From CALEMW01 sp964343835 (lineage in GTDB: Bacteria > Krumholzibacteriota > Krumholzibacteriia > LZORAL124-64-63): a stretch of 64,000 bases of DNA. A model generated the notes under the pieces. It had not been told where the DNA came from. It made no database searches and saw nothing but the letters and a program-made list of their open reading frames with translations. The position numbers and the translations under genes are program-made. Positions 1-8,098 of this stretch are shown here, in pieces. The DNA is taken from the NCBI GenBank assembly GCA_964343835.1, contig CAYFKR010000016.1, positions 19,025 through 83,024 on the forward strand. Direction: 5' to 3'. Every line of letters begins with the position of its first letter. The first letter of the stretch is position 1.

Positions 1-2
1 AC

Positions 3-596
3 ATCCTGGACGGCGAAACGCGCAACGCCATCGCCAAGTTCGACGTCGTCGAGGTGGTGCGGACGTCCAACCGCACTCCGGACCAGGGGGACCTGGTGGC
101 AGAGGAGATCGTGAACCTCGATCCCATCGATGCGGGCCGCGAGACCATCCGCCTGGAGATCCTCCACAACGCGCAGCAGCGCACGTCGGACCTCGGCATC
201 GAGATCCTGGACGTGCAGTTCAAGCGCATCAACTACGTGGAGGACGTGCAGCGCAAGGTGTACGAGCGCATGATCGCCGAGCGCCGGCGCATCGCCGACC
301 GCTTCCGCTCCGAGGGGCAGGGCGAGGCCATGCGCATCAGGGGCGAGAAGGACCGCGACCTCCTGGAGATCCAGTCCGAGGCTTACCGTCTGGCCGAGGA
401 GATCAAGGGGCGGGCCGACGCCCGCGCCACCGAGATCTACGCCGACGCCTTCGGCCGCAACGCCTCGACCCGGGAGTTCTACGCCTTCCTGAAGACCCTG
501 GAGTCGTACCCCAACGCCTTCGACGACAAGAGCACCCTGGTGCTCTCCACCGACGGCGAGTTCTACCGGTATCTGACGGATCTGGACGGCAAGTAG
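3..596 (+). CDS. hflC: HflC-like SPFH-domain protein (5' end outside window)
   Basis: C-terminal 197 residues of an SPFH/prohibitin-family protein read in frame from the window edge to TAG. HflC with HflK forms a membrane complex that modulates the FtsH protease. What is seen: the SPFH core end (LGIEILDVQFKRINY), then a charged helical region with VYERMIAERRRIADRFRSEG and EIKGRADARATEIYADAFGRN, and an ending around LSTDGEFYRYL, the typical HflC C-terminus. The N-terminal membrane anchor is missing because the gene starts upstream. hflK would be expected just before it. A perfect hairpin follows 30 bases after the stop. Family assignment is firm; HflC rather than HflK rests on the short tail without a Gly/Pro-rich extension. 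Confidence 0.9.
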   Translation: MLDGETRNAIAKFDVVEVVRTSNRTPDQGDLVAEEIVNLDPIDAGRETIRLEILHNAQQRTSDLGIEILDVQFKRINYVEDVQRKVYERMIAERRRIADRFRSEGQGEAMRIRGEKDRDLLEIQSEAYRLAEEIKGRADARATEIYADAFGRNASTREFYAFLKTLESYPNAFDDKSTLVLSTDGEFYRYLTDLDGK

Positions 597-626
597 ACGC
601 CGCCGGCATCCCGACGACGGACGAGA

Positions 627-656
627 AGAGGCCCCCTCCATCGGGAGGGGGCCTCT
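627..656. terminator. Bidirectional terminator between hflC and msrC
   Basis: Perfect 13-bp stem (627-639 with 644-656) closed by the loop ATCG. It lies between the convergent ends of hflC and the fRMsr gene. The stem is GC-rich and there is no long T-run, so termination efficiency is inferred. Confidence 0.8.
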
Positions 657-678
657 CCGTTCAGCGGGCGTGCTGGTC

Positions 679-1143
679 TCAGGCGGTGTGGATCATCGTC
701 ACGATGCGTTCGAGTCCGATCGCGTCGGTCTCGCCGAAGGAGTCGAGCTCGGTCGAGTCCACGTCCAGCACGCCCACCACCTCGCCCGCCGCGTCGCGCA
801 GCGGGACCACGATCTCGGACCGGGAGCGGGAGTCGCAGGCCACGTGCCCCGGGAACGCTTCCACGTCGGGCACGATCACCGTCTCCCTGCGGTTCATTCC
901 CGCCCAGCAGACGCCCTCCGGTCCCTTCAGCACGGAACACGCGAGGGGGCCCTGGTAGGGGCCGACCACCAGGTCGTCGCCCTTCAGCAGGTAGAACCCG
1001 GTCCAGAAGTAGGCCGGCATCTTGTGGTGGAGGAGGGCCGCCGTGGTGGCCATGCGGGCGACGGGGTCGTCCGTCTTGCGGAACAGCTCGTCGAGCTGAT
1101 CCGCGATGCGGTCGTAGCGGTCGCGCAGTCGGGTCTCGGTCAC
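679..1143 (-). CDS. msrC: Free methionine-(R)-sulfoxide reductase (GAF-type)
   Basis: 154-residue cytosolic GAF-domain enzyme that reduces free L-methionine-(R)-sulfoxide with thioredoxin as reductant. The family signature is clear: YFWTGFYLL, GPYQGPLACSVL, GVCWAG, then VAFPGH-type segment EAFPGHVACDSRSRSE and GVLDVDS. The three cysteines used in the family's catalytic and resolving chemistry are present at about residues 69, 79 and 103. I place the start at the GTG at 1143 because GGAGGA sits five bases upstream and the protein then has the usual fRMsr length; a longer ATG reading from 1218 lacks a ribosome site and adds non-conserved residues. It is a single gene, divergent from the TPR-sulfotransferase. 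Confidence 0.9.
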   Translation of the reverse strand: MTETRLRDRYDRIADQLDELFRKTDDPVARMATTAALLHHKMPAYFWTGFYLLKGDDLVVGPYQGPLACSVLKGPEGVCWAGMNRRETVIVPDVEAFPGHVACDSRSRSEIVVPLRDAAGEVVGVLDVDSTELDSFGETDAIGLERIVTMIHTA

Positions 1144-1377
1144 GGGGATCCTCCGGCTCGGGTCCGGACAGAGTAGCACAACTTTCCCCAACCGCACATC
1201 CGGGCACGAACCGTGCAATGTCGAGTCGCGGTCGGGAGGCCGACCCCGGACCGGAACCTGTCCGGCGGCGGAACCTCAAGCCCGACGGGAATTTACGGAT
1301 TCCGGGGCAAGGCCTCCCGGCTCGAGTGGTCGAAATCCGATCACACGACTGACAGAGAATCGACGAAGGAGCACGCG

Positions 1378-2586
1378 ATGTTCGGCCCCGAATGGCCCAA
1401 GCTCTCGACCTTCAAGAAGCTGCTGATGCGAGCCAACGTCCTGTTGGAGGAGAACCCCAAGGACGGCCGCACCCAGGAGCGGGCCCTGGAACTCTACCGT
1501 GAGGCCCTGAAGCACCAGGAATCCAGGCTGGTCTGGAGGAACGTGGGGAAACTCCACTTCAATCGCGAGGAGTGGGCCGAGGCCGAAGAGGCCTTCCACA
1601 AGGCCCGCGACCACTTCTGGCTGGGGCTGCTCTACGAGTGGACCGCCCGGTTCGACGAGGCCTGGGACCATATCCGCAAGGCCGACGCGAGTCCGGAGCA
1701 GGCCAGGGTCCTGGCGCGCATCGCCCGCCAGAACGGCGAGTACGACGCCGGCATCAAGGCCCTGAAGCCCTGGGACGACGTGGACTCCCTCTTCGAGCTC
1801 ATCCACCTCTACGACATCAAGGGCATGGACGCCGAGGCCTGGGAGACGTCGGTGCGCGCCAACGCCGCCAAGGGCATGCGCAACAACGATCCGTTCCCGG
1901 CCATGGACTACCGCGTACCGACGGAGAACAACGACGCCGCGCCCATCCTGATCGTCGGCATGCCCCGCTCGGGCACCACCCTGCTGGAGCGCATGATCGC
2001 CCAGCATCCGGACATCGAGTCGCGCGGCGAGTCCCTCTTCTTCGAGTTCATCGCCGGCCAGCTCTCCGGCGGTCAGAACCTGACGCGCATCGGCGACGCC
2101 TACACCCTGTCCCACGACAAGCGCACGGTGGACAAGTACCCCATGAACTTCCGTCACCTGGACCTGGTCAGGGGCGTGTTCCCGAACGCGAAGATCATCG
2201 ACATGCGCCGCAACCGCGCCGACACCCTGTTGAGCTGCTGGTTCCGCAACTTCAAGGGCAACCTGTCGTGGTCGTACCACTGGGACGACCTGAACCTGGC
2301 CTACGACCGCTACCTGGAGGCGATGGAGGGGCGCAGCGACGTGCTGCAGGTGCAGTACGAGCAGCTCGTGCTGAACCCCGAGGCCCGTCTGCGCGAGGTG
2401 CTGGAGTTCTGCGGCCTGGCCTGGGACGACCGCTGCCTGAACCACAACGCCGACCCCACCTTCCACGACTACTCGTACGTGGAGGCCCGCCGTCCCGTGT
2501 TCCGGGACCACGTGGGGCGTGCGGACCGGTACAAGGAGTTCATGCCGGACGTGGAGTCGGACCTGGTGAAGGTCGCCTCCGCCTGA
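1378..2586 (+). CDS. TPR-sulfotransferase
   Basis: 402-residue protein with an N-terminal TPR-like helical half (about residues 15-170) and a C-terminal sulfotransferase domain (about 195-400). The PAPS 5'-phosphosulfate loop is visible as PILIVGMPRSGTTLLERMI near residue 200. Downstream, NAKIIDMRRNRADTLLSCWF fits the 3'-phosphate region. The family transfers sulfate from PAPS to carbohydrate or tyrosine acceptors; the acceptor here is unknown. No signal peptide, so it is probably cytosolic. The ATG at 1378 is preceded by AAGGAG with 7-base spacing. The gene is monocistronic and ends at a strong hairpin. It is one of three sulfotransferase genes in the first 14 kb, which suggests sulfated surface glycans, but the link is inference. 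Confidence 0.88.
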   Translation: MFGPEWPKLSTFKKLLMRANVLLEENPKDGRTQERALELYREALKHQESRLVWRNVGKLHFNREEWAEAEEAFHKARDHFWLGLLYEWTARFDEAWDHIRKADASPEQARVLARIARQNGEYDAGIKALKPWDDVDSLFELIHLYDIKGMDAEAWETSVRANAAKGMRNNDPFPAMDYRVPTENNDAAPILIVGMPRSGTTLLERMIAQHPDIESRGESLFFEFIAGQLSGGQNLTRIGDAYTLSHDKRTVDKYPMNFRHLDLVRGVFPNAKIIDMRRNRADTLLSCWFRNFKGNLSWSYHWDDLNLAYDRYLEAMEGRSDVLQVQYEQLVLNPEARLREVLEFCGLAWDDRCLNHNADPTFHDYSYVEARRPVFRDHVGRADRYKEFMPDVESDLVKVASA

Positions 2587-2613
2587 CCCGGCGGCACGGA
2601 GCCCGAACGCACG

Positions 2614-2642
2614 AACGCCCCCGTCGCACGACGGGGGCGTTT
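2614..2642. terminator. Terminator after TPR-sulfotransferase
   Basis: Perfect 13-bp stem (2614-2626 with 2629-2641), followed by TTTCC on the plus strand. It separates this gene from the convergent SRPBCC gene and can serve both. Confidence 0.8.
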
Positions 2643-2664
2643 CCTTGTCCGCGGGTCCGGACGT

Positions 2665-3189
2665 TCAGTCCATTTCCACCACCATCTTCAGCTTGTCCAG
2701 CCCCTGCTCGAACATGGGACCGATAAACGAATCCATGAGCAGTCCCATCCACCGGCCGGTGATGCCCACGTTCGCGCCGTCCATGGTCCAGGTCACGCGG
2801 GTCGATCCGCCGTCGGGGGCGTAGACCAGCGCCCCGGTACTGGGGTAGCGCCCCTGATCGAAGGCCATGTCATAGGCCACGCCGGAGGCCTCGTCGCAGC
2901 GGGTGAAGGTGAGCTCGCCGTCGCCGCTGTCGCCGACCCAGCTCTGGGAGGCGCCTTCGCCGGTGGTGGTCGACCCGTACGTGATCTCGATGGTGGGGTC
3001 GTTCTCGATCCAGGGAGTCCATTCCTCCCACATCCGCAGGTCGCCGGTGAAGGCGTGGATATCGGCCGGGGGTGCGTCGATCACGACGGTCCGCTCCACA
3101 TGGAAGGTCTTCGGCAGGAACAGGCCCACGAGGGTCACCAGGGCGACGGCGATGATCAGGACCATGAGGATGCGGCGGAGCCAGGGCAT
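2665..3189 (-). CDS. SRPBCC (polyketide cyclase/START-like) membrane-anchored protein
   Basis: 174-residue protein. Residues 5-27 form one hydrophobic helix (RRILMVLIIAVALVTLVG), followed by a SRPBCC-type ligand-binding fold beginning FHVERTVVIDAPPADIHAF and LRMWEEWTPW, the usual first strands and helix of the polyketide-cyclase/AHSA1 superfamily. Proteins of this layout bind hydrophobic ligands, but none is assigned here. ATG at 3189 has AAGGAG six bases upstream; an upstream ATG at 3273 lacks one. The gene is flanked by hairpins, so it is probably transcribed alone. Exact role unknown. Confidence 0.8.
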   Translation of the reverse strand: MPWLRRILMVLIIAVALVTLVGLFLPKTFHVERTVVIDAPPADIHAFTGDLRMWEEWTPWIENDPTIEITYGSTTTGEGASQSWVGDSGDGELTFTRCDEASGVAYDMAFDQGRYPSTGALVYAPDGGSTRVTWTMDGANVGITGRWMGLLMDSFIGPMFEQGLDKLKMVVEMD

Positions 3190-3327
3190 GGCGTCTCCTT
3201 CCGGGGGGACGATCGGGTCGGGCCGGGATCCTAGCAGACCTCCCTGGCGGCCGCTACCGAGCTGTCCGCACACGAAGACGCCGGCCCTTGCGGGCCGGCG
3301 TCCGGGGCGGGGAGGGGCCGGGCGACT

Positions 3328-4215
3328 CTAGGAGCCCCCCCCGTTCCCGTTGCCTCCCGAGCCGCCGCCGGATCCGCCGGATCCTCCCGAACCTCCCGAA
3401 CCGCCGGCGCCGGCGCCGGGGTCCAGGGGAGCGGTCCCGGTCAGGCCGCCGTCGCCGGAGGCTCCGGTCCAGCCGGCCTGGGTCATGTGCTGGAACATGG
3501 CGTCGCTGGACATGCCCGCGCCGAGGGCGGTCTCGAGGTCGTGGAGCATGGTCCCGATGCGCGAGGTGCCGGCGCCGTCGGCGAGCAGGGCCATGGCCCG
3601 CAGGTCGGAGGCGTCGTAGCCCAGGCGCAGGGCCGTGCCGGTGAGCCGGATGGAGACTTCGGGGTCGGAGCCGTTGGCGCGCAGGGCGAGGATCGTGCCC
3701 GCTGCCGAGGCCACGTCCCCGAGGCTGCAGGAGCCGTCGCGCAGGCGCAGACGGGCCTGGTCGCCCAGGTGTTCCAGGGCGTCGTCGCCGAGGCCGGCCC
3801 AGAGGTACTGGGCGAGGGCCCGGACGGGCTCGGGATCGACGCTTCCGCCCTCGGCCTTCAGGGCATCGGAAAGGCTGCCCGCGGTACGGACGTGGGTGGC
3901 CATGCGGTCCACGGCGTTCGCGATGGCGGCGTCGGAGGCGCGCTTGCGCAGGCCCTCCCTCACCTTGGCCAGGACCGGTTCGAGGGGCAGGCCGTCGTCG
4001 GCGCAGCCCTCCAGGACCAGGCGGATGCGCTCGCGGGTCTCGGTGCGGATGCGGGCCGCGTCGCCGTCCTCGACTGCGGTGCGGATCCGCTCGCGGACCT
4101 CCTCGCGGGAGGGGACCGGCTCGTCGGCCCGGATCGGCGGGGCGGCGGTCGTGGTGATCAGGACCGCCAGGGCGAGCGTCAACAAGGCGGTTCGGGTTCG
4201 GGATGTCATGGTCAT
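3328..4215 (-). CDS. Secreted protein with Gly/Ser-rich tail, last gene of the ECF-CBM48 operon
   Basis: 295 residues with an N-terminal signal peptide (ALLTLALAVLITTTAAPP, cut near residue 33). The body, about residues 35-250, is alpha-helical and Arg/Glu/Asp-rich with two cysteines (EGCADDG and GSCSLGD). The last 35 residues are Gly/Ser/Asn low complexity. I do not recognise the family. Its start ATG at 4215 overlaps the TGA of the upstream beta-barrel gene as ATGA; a second ATG six bases on has better spacing from AGGAG and is an alternative. Being the fourth gene of an ECF sigma operon, it is probably an exported effector or structural partner of that regulon. Function unknown. Confidence 0.75.
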   Translation of the reverse strand: MTMTSRTRTALLTLALAVLITTTAAPPIRADEPVPSREEVRERIRTAVEDGDAARIRTETRERIRLVLEGCADDGLPLEPVLAKVREGLRKRASDAAIANAVDRMATHVRTAGSLSDALKAEGGSVDPEPVRALAQYLWAGLGDDALEHLGDQARLRLRDGSCSLGDVASAAGTILALRANGSDPEVSIRLTGTALRLGYDASDLRAMALLADGAGTSRIGTMLHDLETALGAGMSSDAMFQHMTQAGWTGASGDGGLTGTAPLDPGAGAGGSGGSGGSGGSGGGSGGNGNGGGS

Positions 4216-5573
4216 CGCTCCTGTTCGGCATTCCGGTCGGAGGAGGGCTCGTCCGCCGGCCGCTCCGAGATGAGACGCCCGTCCGTCGACGAGGTTACCA
4301 CGGGACGGACGACGATCACGCCGTTCGTGCCGCCGAACCCGTCGTCGACGAGGATGTCGGTGTCTGCGGGCGGGGTGGGGGTCCCGTCCACGAGATAGGC
4401 GTAGGGCCAGGCACCGGCGGGCAGGGCGCGCTCCAGGCGCCACCAGCCGTCCGGCGAGGGGATCATGAGGTCGGCCTCCGGATCCCAGTCGTTGAAGTCG
4501 CCCACCAGCGAGACGGACGAGGCCGCGGGGGCGTAGCAGCGGAAGGGTGCCGGGTCACCCGCGCGGATCGGCGGCGGAATGGGGGCGGGCGTCTCCGGGG
4601 GGCCGCTCCCGAAGCTCCGCCCCAGGGACAGGGCGCAGTGGCGGGTGTCGGTGGTGTCGTCGCCGAGGCCGCTGTACCGCCCCAGGCCCACGGAGCCCTC
4701 GAGCCGCCAGGTCCGGCCTAGGTCGCGGATCAGGGTGAGGCCGGCGTGGCGCCAGAGGTCGTCCACGGCACCGTCGGGCCGGTGGTCGTAGGCCCGATGC
4801 TGGACGCCGGCGCCGAGGGCGACCCGGCCGGCCGGCCCGACGGGGAACCAGAAGGCCAGGCCCGCGGAACGGATCCGGGCGTCGAACCAGGGGTCGACGG
4901 CGTCCAGGGTCCGCAGTTCGGCGTCGAGGCGCAGCCAGGCGCTCCGGCCCAGGTCGGCGGTGGCGGCGGCGATCCAGGCGGCGGAGCGGTCGGTGAGGGC
5001 CACGGCGTCGCCGTCGTCGTCGACCACGGGATAGTCGGGCATGCGTGAGCCGCCCAGGGCGATGCCCGTCTCGAGCATGCAGCGGCTCCAGGTGTGGCCT
5101 AGGCGGGCGTCGACGCCGGCGTGCCAGCGCCGGAGCTCGGGGCGGACGTCGTCGTCGAAACCGCCGGCGACGGCCCGGAACGAGGTGTGCCAGCCGTGGC
5201 CGAAGGGGAGGATGAGCTCTCCGAAGGGGCCGCCGCCCAGGACACGGCGGTCGGCGTTGCCGAGGAAGGAGCGGGAGTTGGCACGCAGGCCGAATCGCAG
5301 GCGCCCGTCGTCCCCGAATCGTCGCGTGTCCAGCATCAGGGCACGCAGCTCGGCGAAGGCGCCTCCCGGGACGGGCGGGGCCTCGGGGGAGTCCACCAGC
5401 ACCAGGTCGCTTTCATGCCCGAAGCCGACGACCAGATCGGCCGTCGGCGACGAGGCGCTTGCGGAGAGAAAGCCGTTCCCGACAATGACCAGCCAGACGA
5501 TCGAGCCCACGACTTGTCCGGTCGATCGCCGGGAACGGCGGGCGCGTTTAAAGCGCGAGATCCAGCACGGCAT
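4212..5573 (-). CDS. Predicted beta-barrel protein with C-terminal CBM48 domain
   Basis: 453 residues. A Lys/Arg-rich start and hydrophobic segment (VVGSIVWLVIVGNGFL, about 21-36) form a signal peptide. Residues 45-320 are alternating amphipathic strands with aromatic girdles (FGLRANSRSFLG, WLRLDAELRTLD, AGLAFWFPVG), like an outer-membrane barrel. Residues about 335-420 match the CBM48/AMPK glycogen-binding fold: SVSLVGDFNDWDPEADLM, then a Trp-rich strand and DDGFGGTNGV. CBM48 domains bind alpha-glucans in known families; binding here is untested. The gene overlaps the anti-sigma gene by 26 bases and its TGA overlaps the next start. Its CBM48 copy resembles the one in the anti-sigma protein, suggesting duplication. 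The start is uncertain because the ribosome site is weak. Confidence 0.75.
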   Translation of the reverse strand: MPCWISRFKRARRSRRSTGQVVGSIVWLVIVGNGFLSASASSPTADLVVGFGHESDLVLVDSPEAPPVPGGAFAELRALMLDTRRFGDDGRLRFGLRANSRSFLGNADRRVLGGGPFGELILPFGHGWHTSFRAVAGGFDDDVRPELRRWHAGVDARLGHTWSRCMLETGIALGGSRMPDYPVVDDDGDAVALTDRSAAWIAAATADLGRSAWLRLDAELRTLDAVDPWFDARIRSAGLAFWFPVGPAGRVALGAGVQHRAYDHRPDGAVDDLWRHAGLTLIRDLGRTWRLEGSVGLGRYSGLGDDTTDTRHCALSLGRSFGSGPPETPAPIPPPIRAGDPAPFRCYAPAASSVSLVGDFNDWDPEADLMIPSPDGWWRLERALPAGAWPYAYLVDGTPTPPADTDILVDDGFGGTNGVIVVRPVVTSSTDGRLISERPADEPSSDRNAEQER

Positions 5574-6270
5574 TCTCGTTTCCGAATCCGTCGTCCACGG
5601 TGACGGAGGCCGCGGGGTCGGCGACCCACTGCTGCGCGTCCTCCACGAACATGTACTCGTGCCGGTCCGCGGGCAGGAGCACGTAGGCGACCCAGACCCC
5701 GTTCTCGGAGTGCAGGGGCAGGGTCGTGGGATCCCAGTCGTTGAAGGTCCCGGCCACGGTCACGGACCGCACGTCCGGTCGGGCCGGTTCATGGGTGAAC
5801 CGGACCAGCTGCAGCCCGTCGACCGGGTGACCGACTCCGTCCGGACCGAAGGTCCGAACCACGCCCGAGCCGGTCATGAAGTCGGCGTCACTGGCAACGT
5901 CCGTGGCCGCCTGGCGGGGGAGAAAGCGACCCGCCTGGAACCCGAGGGTTACCAGGAAGAGGATCGACGCGGCCGCGGCCGGAACCCACCAACGCTGGGG
6001 AATCATGAAGGAAGAGCGCCCGGGGCGGACGACCGGTGGCGGGGGTACGGATCGTGCGCTGCGATCTCCCGCTTCCAGGCGCTGCATCACGTCATCGGTG
6101 AAGGAGGGCGGAGCGGCCGGTGCGGGCAGGGCGACCGCGGCGGCCAGGATCTCCTCGTAGGAGCGGAGCTCGGCCTCCAGCCGCTCGTCGCGGGTCGTCG
6201 CCTCGAGAAGGGCGTCGGCCTCGCTGTCGGTGAGGGTGCCGTCGAGATAGCGAGCAATCAGCGCGTCCAC
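5548..6270 (-). CDS. Anti-sigma factor with periplasmic CBM48 domain
   Basis: 240 residues. Residues 1-65 are helical and anti-sigma-like (ARYLDGTLTDSEADALLEAT) without the HxxxCxxC zinc motif of ZAS proteins. A Pro-rich linker leads to a single membrane helix at about 94-112 (WWVPAAAASILFLVTLGF). The outside part, about 155-238, is a CBM48/AMPK glycogen-binding domain with TVAGTFNDWDPTTLPLHSEN, HEYMFVEDAQQW and VDDGFGNENAV. The predicted topology puts the CBM48 domain in the periplasm. It overlaps the sigma gene by 13 bases, the usual position of a cognate anti-sigma factor. The likely role is to hold the upstream sigma factor inactive until an envelope glucan-like signal is sensed; the signal is inference. 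Confidence 0.82.
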   Translation of the reverse strand: MDALIARYLDGTLTDSEADALLEATTRDERLEAELRSYEEILAAAVALPAPAAPPSFTDDVMQRLEAGDRSARSVPPPPVVRPGRSSFMIPQRWWVPAAAASILFLVTLGFQAGRFLPRQAATDVASDADFMTGSGVVRTFGPDGVGHPVDGLQLVRFTHEPARPDVRSVTVAGTFNDWDPTTLPLHSENGVWVAYVLLPADRHEYMFVEDAQQWVADPAASVTVDDGFGNENAVLDLAL

Positions 6271-6866
6271 GTCATCCTCCTCGCCGTTCCTCCCTGGGCC
6301 GGTCGGCTCAGGGCCTCCTTCAACATCTTCCGGGCGCGGTGGGCCCGGACCTTGAGGGAGCCGACGGAGTCTCCCGTCGTCTCCGCGATCGCCTCGTAGC
6401 TCCAGCCTTCCACGTGCTTCAGGACGAAGACCGTGCGGTAGGCGTCAGGGAGCCGTTCCAGTTCCTCCTCGAGGCGGTCGGCGATCTCGCCGCGTTCGAG
6501 GACGGTCAGGGCGTCCGGGTCGTCGGCCCCGGACGCGGCCGGGATCGTCTCACCGCGATCCTCCAGCCATGCTTCGAGGGAAACCACACCCCGGTCCGCT
6601 TCCCTCTTCCGGCGCCGGAAGTGATCCCGTGCGCCGTGGATTCCGATCTGGACCACCCAGGTGCCGAAGGCGGCTTCGCCTCGGAACGACTCCAGGGACC
6701 TGTAGGCCTTCACGAAGGCGTCCTGGGCCAGTTCCGCGGCCAGCGCCGGGTCGCCGGTCGTCCTGACGAGGACCCCGTGGACCCTGTCCTTGTACCGGTC
6801 GACCAGGTGGCGGTACGCCTCCGTGTCTCCGGCCAGGACCCTGGCGATGATGCTCCGGTCATCCAT
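6258..6866 (-). CDS. ECF RNA polymerase sigma factor (RpoE-like)
   Basis: 202 residues with both ECF parts. Sigma-2 is at about 10-80 (YRHLVDRYKDRVHGVL, AQDAFVKAYRSLESFRGEA, FGTWVVQIGIHGARDHFRRR). Sigma-4 is at about 125-190 (LERLPDAYRTVFVLKHVEG, SYEAIAETTGDSVGSLKVR). It directs RNA polymerase to a specific regulon. It is first of four overlapping minus-strand genes, with its membrane anti-sigma immediately after it. A GTAACC-N15-CGTC element 37 bases upstream could be an autoregulatory promoter. ATG at 6866 is the first start; a GGGGAG lies 12 bases upstream, slightly far. Confidence 0.93.
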   Translation of the reverse strand: MDDRSIIARVLAGDTEAYRHLVDRYKDRVHGVLVRTTGDPALAAELAQDAFVKAYRSLESFRGEAAFGTWVVQIGIHGARDHFRRRKREADRGVVSLEAWLEDRGETIPAASGADDPDALTVLERGEIADRLEEELERLPDAYRTVFVLKHVEGWSYEAIAETTGDSVGSLKVRAHRARKMLKEALSRPAQGGTARRMTWTR

Positions 6867-6902
6867 GGGCTCGATGATCTCCCCGTTCCGGTCGAGGGGT
6901 TC

Positions 6903-6927
6903 GACGCCGGCGGCGACGAACGGTTAC
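6903..6927 (-). promoter_or_regulatory. Candidate ECF-type promoter of the sigma/CBM48 operon
   Basis: On the minus strand GTAACC (6927-6922) and CGTC (6906-6903) are 15 bases apart, resembling the -35/-10 pattern used by several ECF groups. It lies just upstream of the sigma gene. Positional support only. Confidence 0.3.
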
Positions 6928-6980
6928 GGAAAAAGAACGCGGGACCGGACGTTTTCCTGCAGGGCGGCTTCTCGAACCTG

Positions 6981-7949
6981 TCAGGAGCCGTCGGGCCGGG
7001 ACTTGTCTTTCACGATGCGGACCAGGTACCCGCCCGGGAGTCGGGGGTTCGTGGTCACGGGGGCAGGCAGATCGTTGAGGTAGCGATTGATCCGATCGAG
7101 GTCTTCCACCCGCCCGGCGAGGCGGGCGTAGTGGGACAAGAGGGTGGACAGGAAGCCCGTGGCCACGGCGCCGTCGGGTTCGACGGTGCACTCGAGTCCG
7201 CGGCGTTCGGCGTAGGTCGTGACTTCATCCAGGTCGGGAAGTCCGCAGGCACGGTGTTCCCGGGCCCAAGGGGCTCCGGTGACGTCGACCACGATGTCGA
7301 GTCGGGCATCGTGGTCCACTCCCGGCGCCCGGAAGGGATTGAGCAGCACCAGATGGTCGATGGCGTGGTCCAGGAGGGAGTCGAGGAATGCCTCGCGACC
7401 CTGCGCGGGCACGTGCTCCAGAACGTGGCAGGCGCAGACCGCATCGAACGTGCCTGTTCCGAAGGGAAGCGATTCGCCGGAGATGCCGTTGGTATCCGGT
7501 TCTGCGAGCACGTACCGGACGCGGGGCAGAAGCAGGGCGAGGGAACCGTCGCCGCCACCGATGTCGAGCAGGGAGAAATCGTCGCAGCCCGCCAGATCGA
7601 CGAGGGCCTCGGACAGGGTGCGCATGCGTGCGAACCGGTTGTGGTCCATGGCCCCCGGGGGACGCTGATCGGTGGCGTCCGCCATCTCGCGCATCCGGGC
7701 GACGAGGTCCGAGTCAGGCAGGTCCGACAGGGCGGCGCGGGCCAGGTCGGACCGCCCGGCCTCCAGGAGGGCGGCGACGTGGAGCAGGCGCGTTTCGTCA
7801 TCCTCGGCGCCGAGGGCGAGGGCCGTCCGCAGGCAGGCGACCGCGTGGACGGGGTGCCCGGCGTCGAGCCAGGCGCCCCCCAGCGAGGCATGGACCATGG
7901 GATCCAGGGGGGCGGTGCGGACCGCCTCGATGTGGGTCTCGATCGTCAC
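6981..7949 (-). CDS. TPR-fused SAM methyltransferase
   Basis: 322 residues. The first ~105 are TPR-like repeats (DPMVHASLGGAWLDAGHP, AVACLRTALALGAEDDETRL). The rest is a class I methyltransferase with the SAM loop FSLLDIGGGDGSLALLLP near residue 140, an acidic AEPD after strand 2, and FDAVCACHVLEHVPAQ as motif IV, the Methyltransf_11 pattern. The substrate is unknown. The GTG at 7949 has AAGGAG six bases upstream; in-frame codons further upstream are not supported. It is divergent from the GNAT/DegT/GT2 operon and belongs to the same sugar-modification neighbourhood, so a methyl group on a surface glycan is a reasonable guess. Confidence 0.83.
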   Translation of the reverse strand: MTIETHIEAVRTAPLDPMVHASLGGAWLDAGHPVHAVACLRTALALGAEDDETRLLHVAALLEAGRSDLARAALSDLPDSDLVARMREMADATDQRPPGAMDHNRFARMRTLSEALVDLAGCDDFSLLDIGGGDGSLALLLPRVRYVLAEPDTNGISGESLPFGTGTFDAVCACHVLEHVPAQGREAFLDSLLDHAIDHLVLLNPFRAPGVDHDARLDIVVDVTGAPWAREHRACGLPDLDEVTTYAERRGLECTVEPDGAVATGFLSTLLSHYARLAGRVEDLDRINRYLNDLPAPVTTNPRLPGGYLVRIVKDKSRPDGS

Positions 7950-8098
7950 GTCGACTCCTTTCGATCGTCGTCGGACCATACCATCGCCGGTGCCGGTCGG
8001 CCATGCTGGCTTGATGCTTGCAATCCGGGGGGAGGACCACTCCATCGACGATCGGCGGAGTGCCCATCTCATTGAAACCCAAGGGGTTGTCATAGAGC

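Noticed and set aside
1213..1377. Upstream extension of the TPR-sulfotransferase
   Set aside because: No ribosome site at 1213; AAGGAG precedes the ATG at 1378 and the protein then starts like its relatives.
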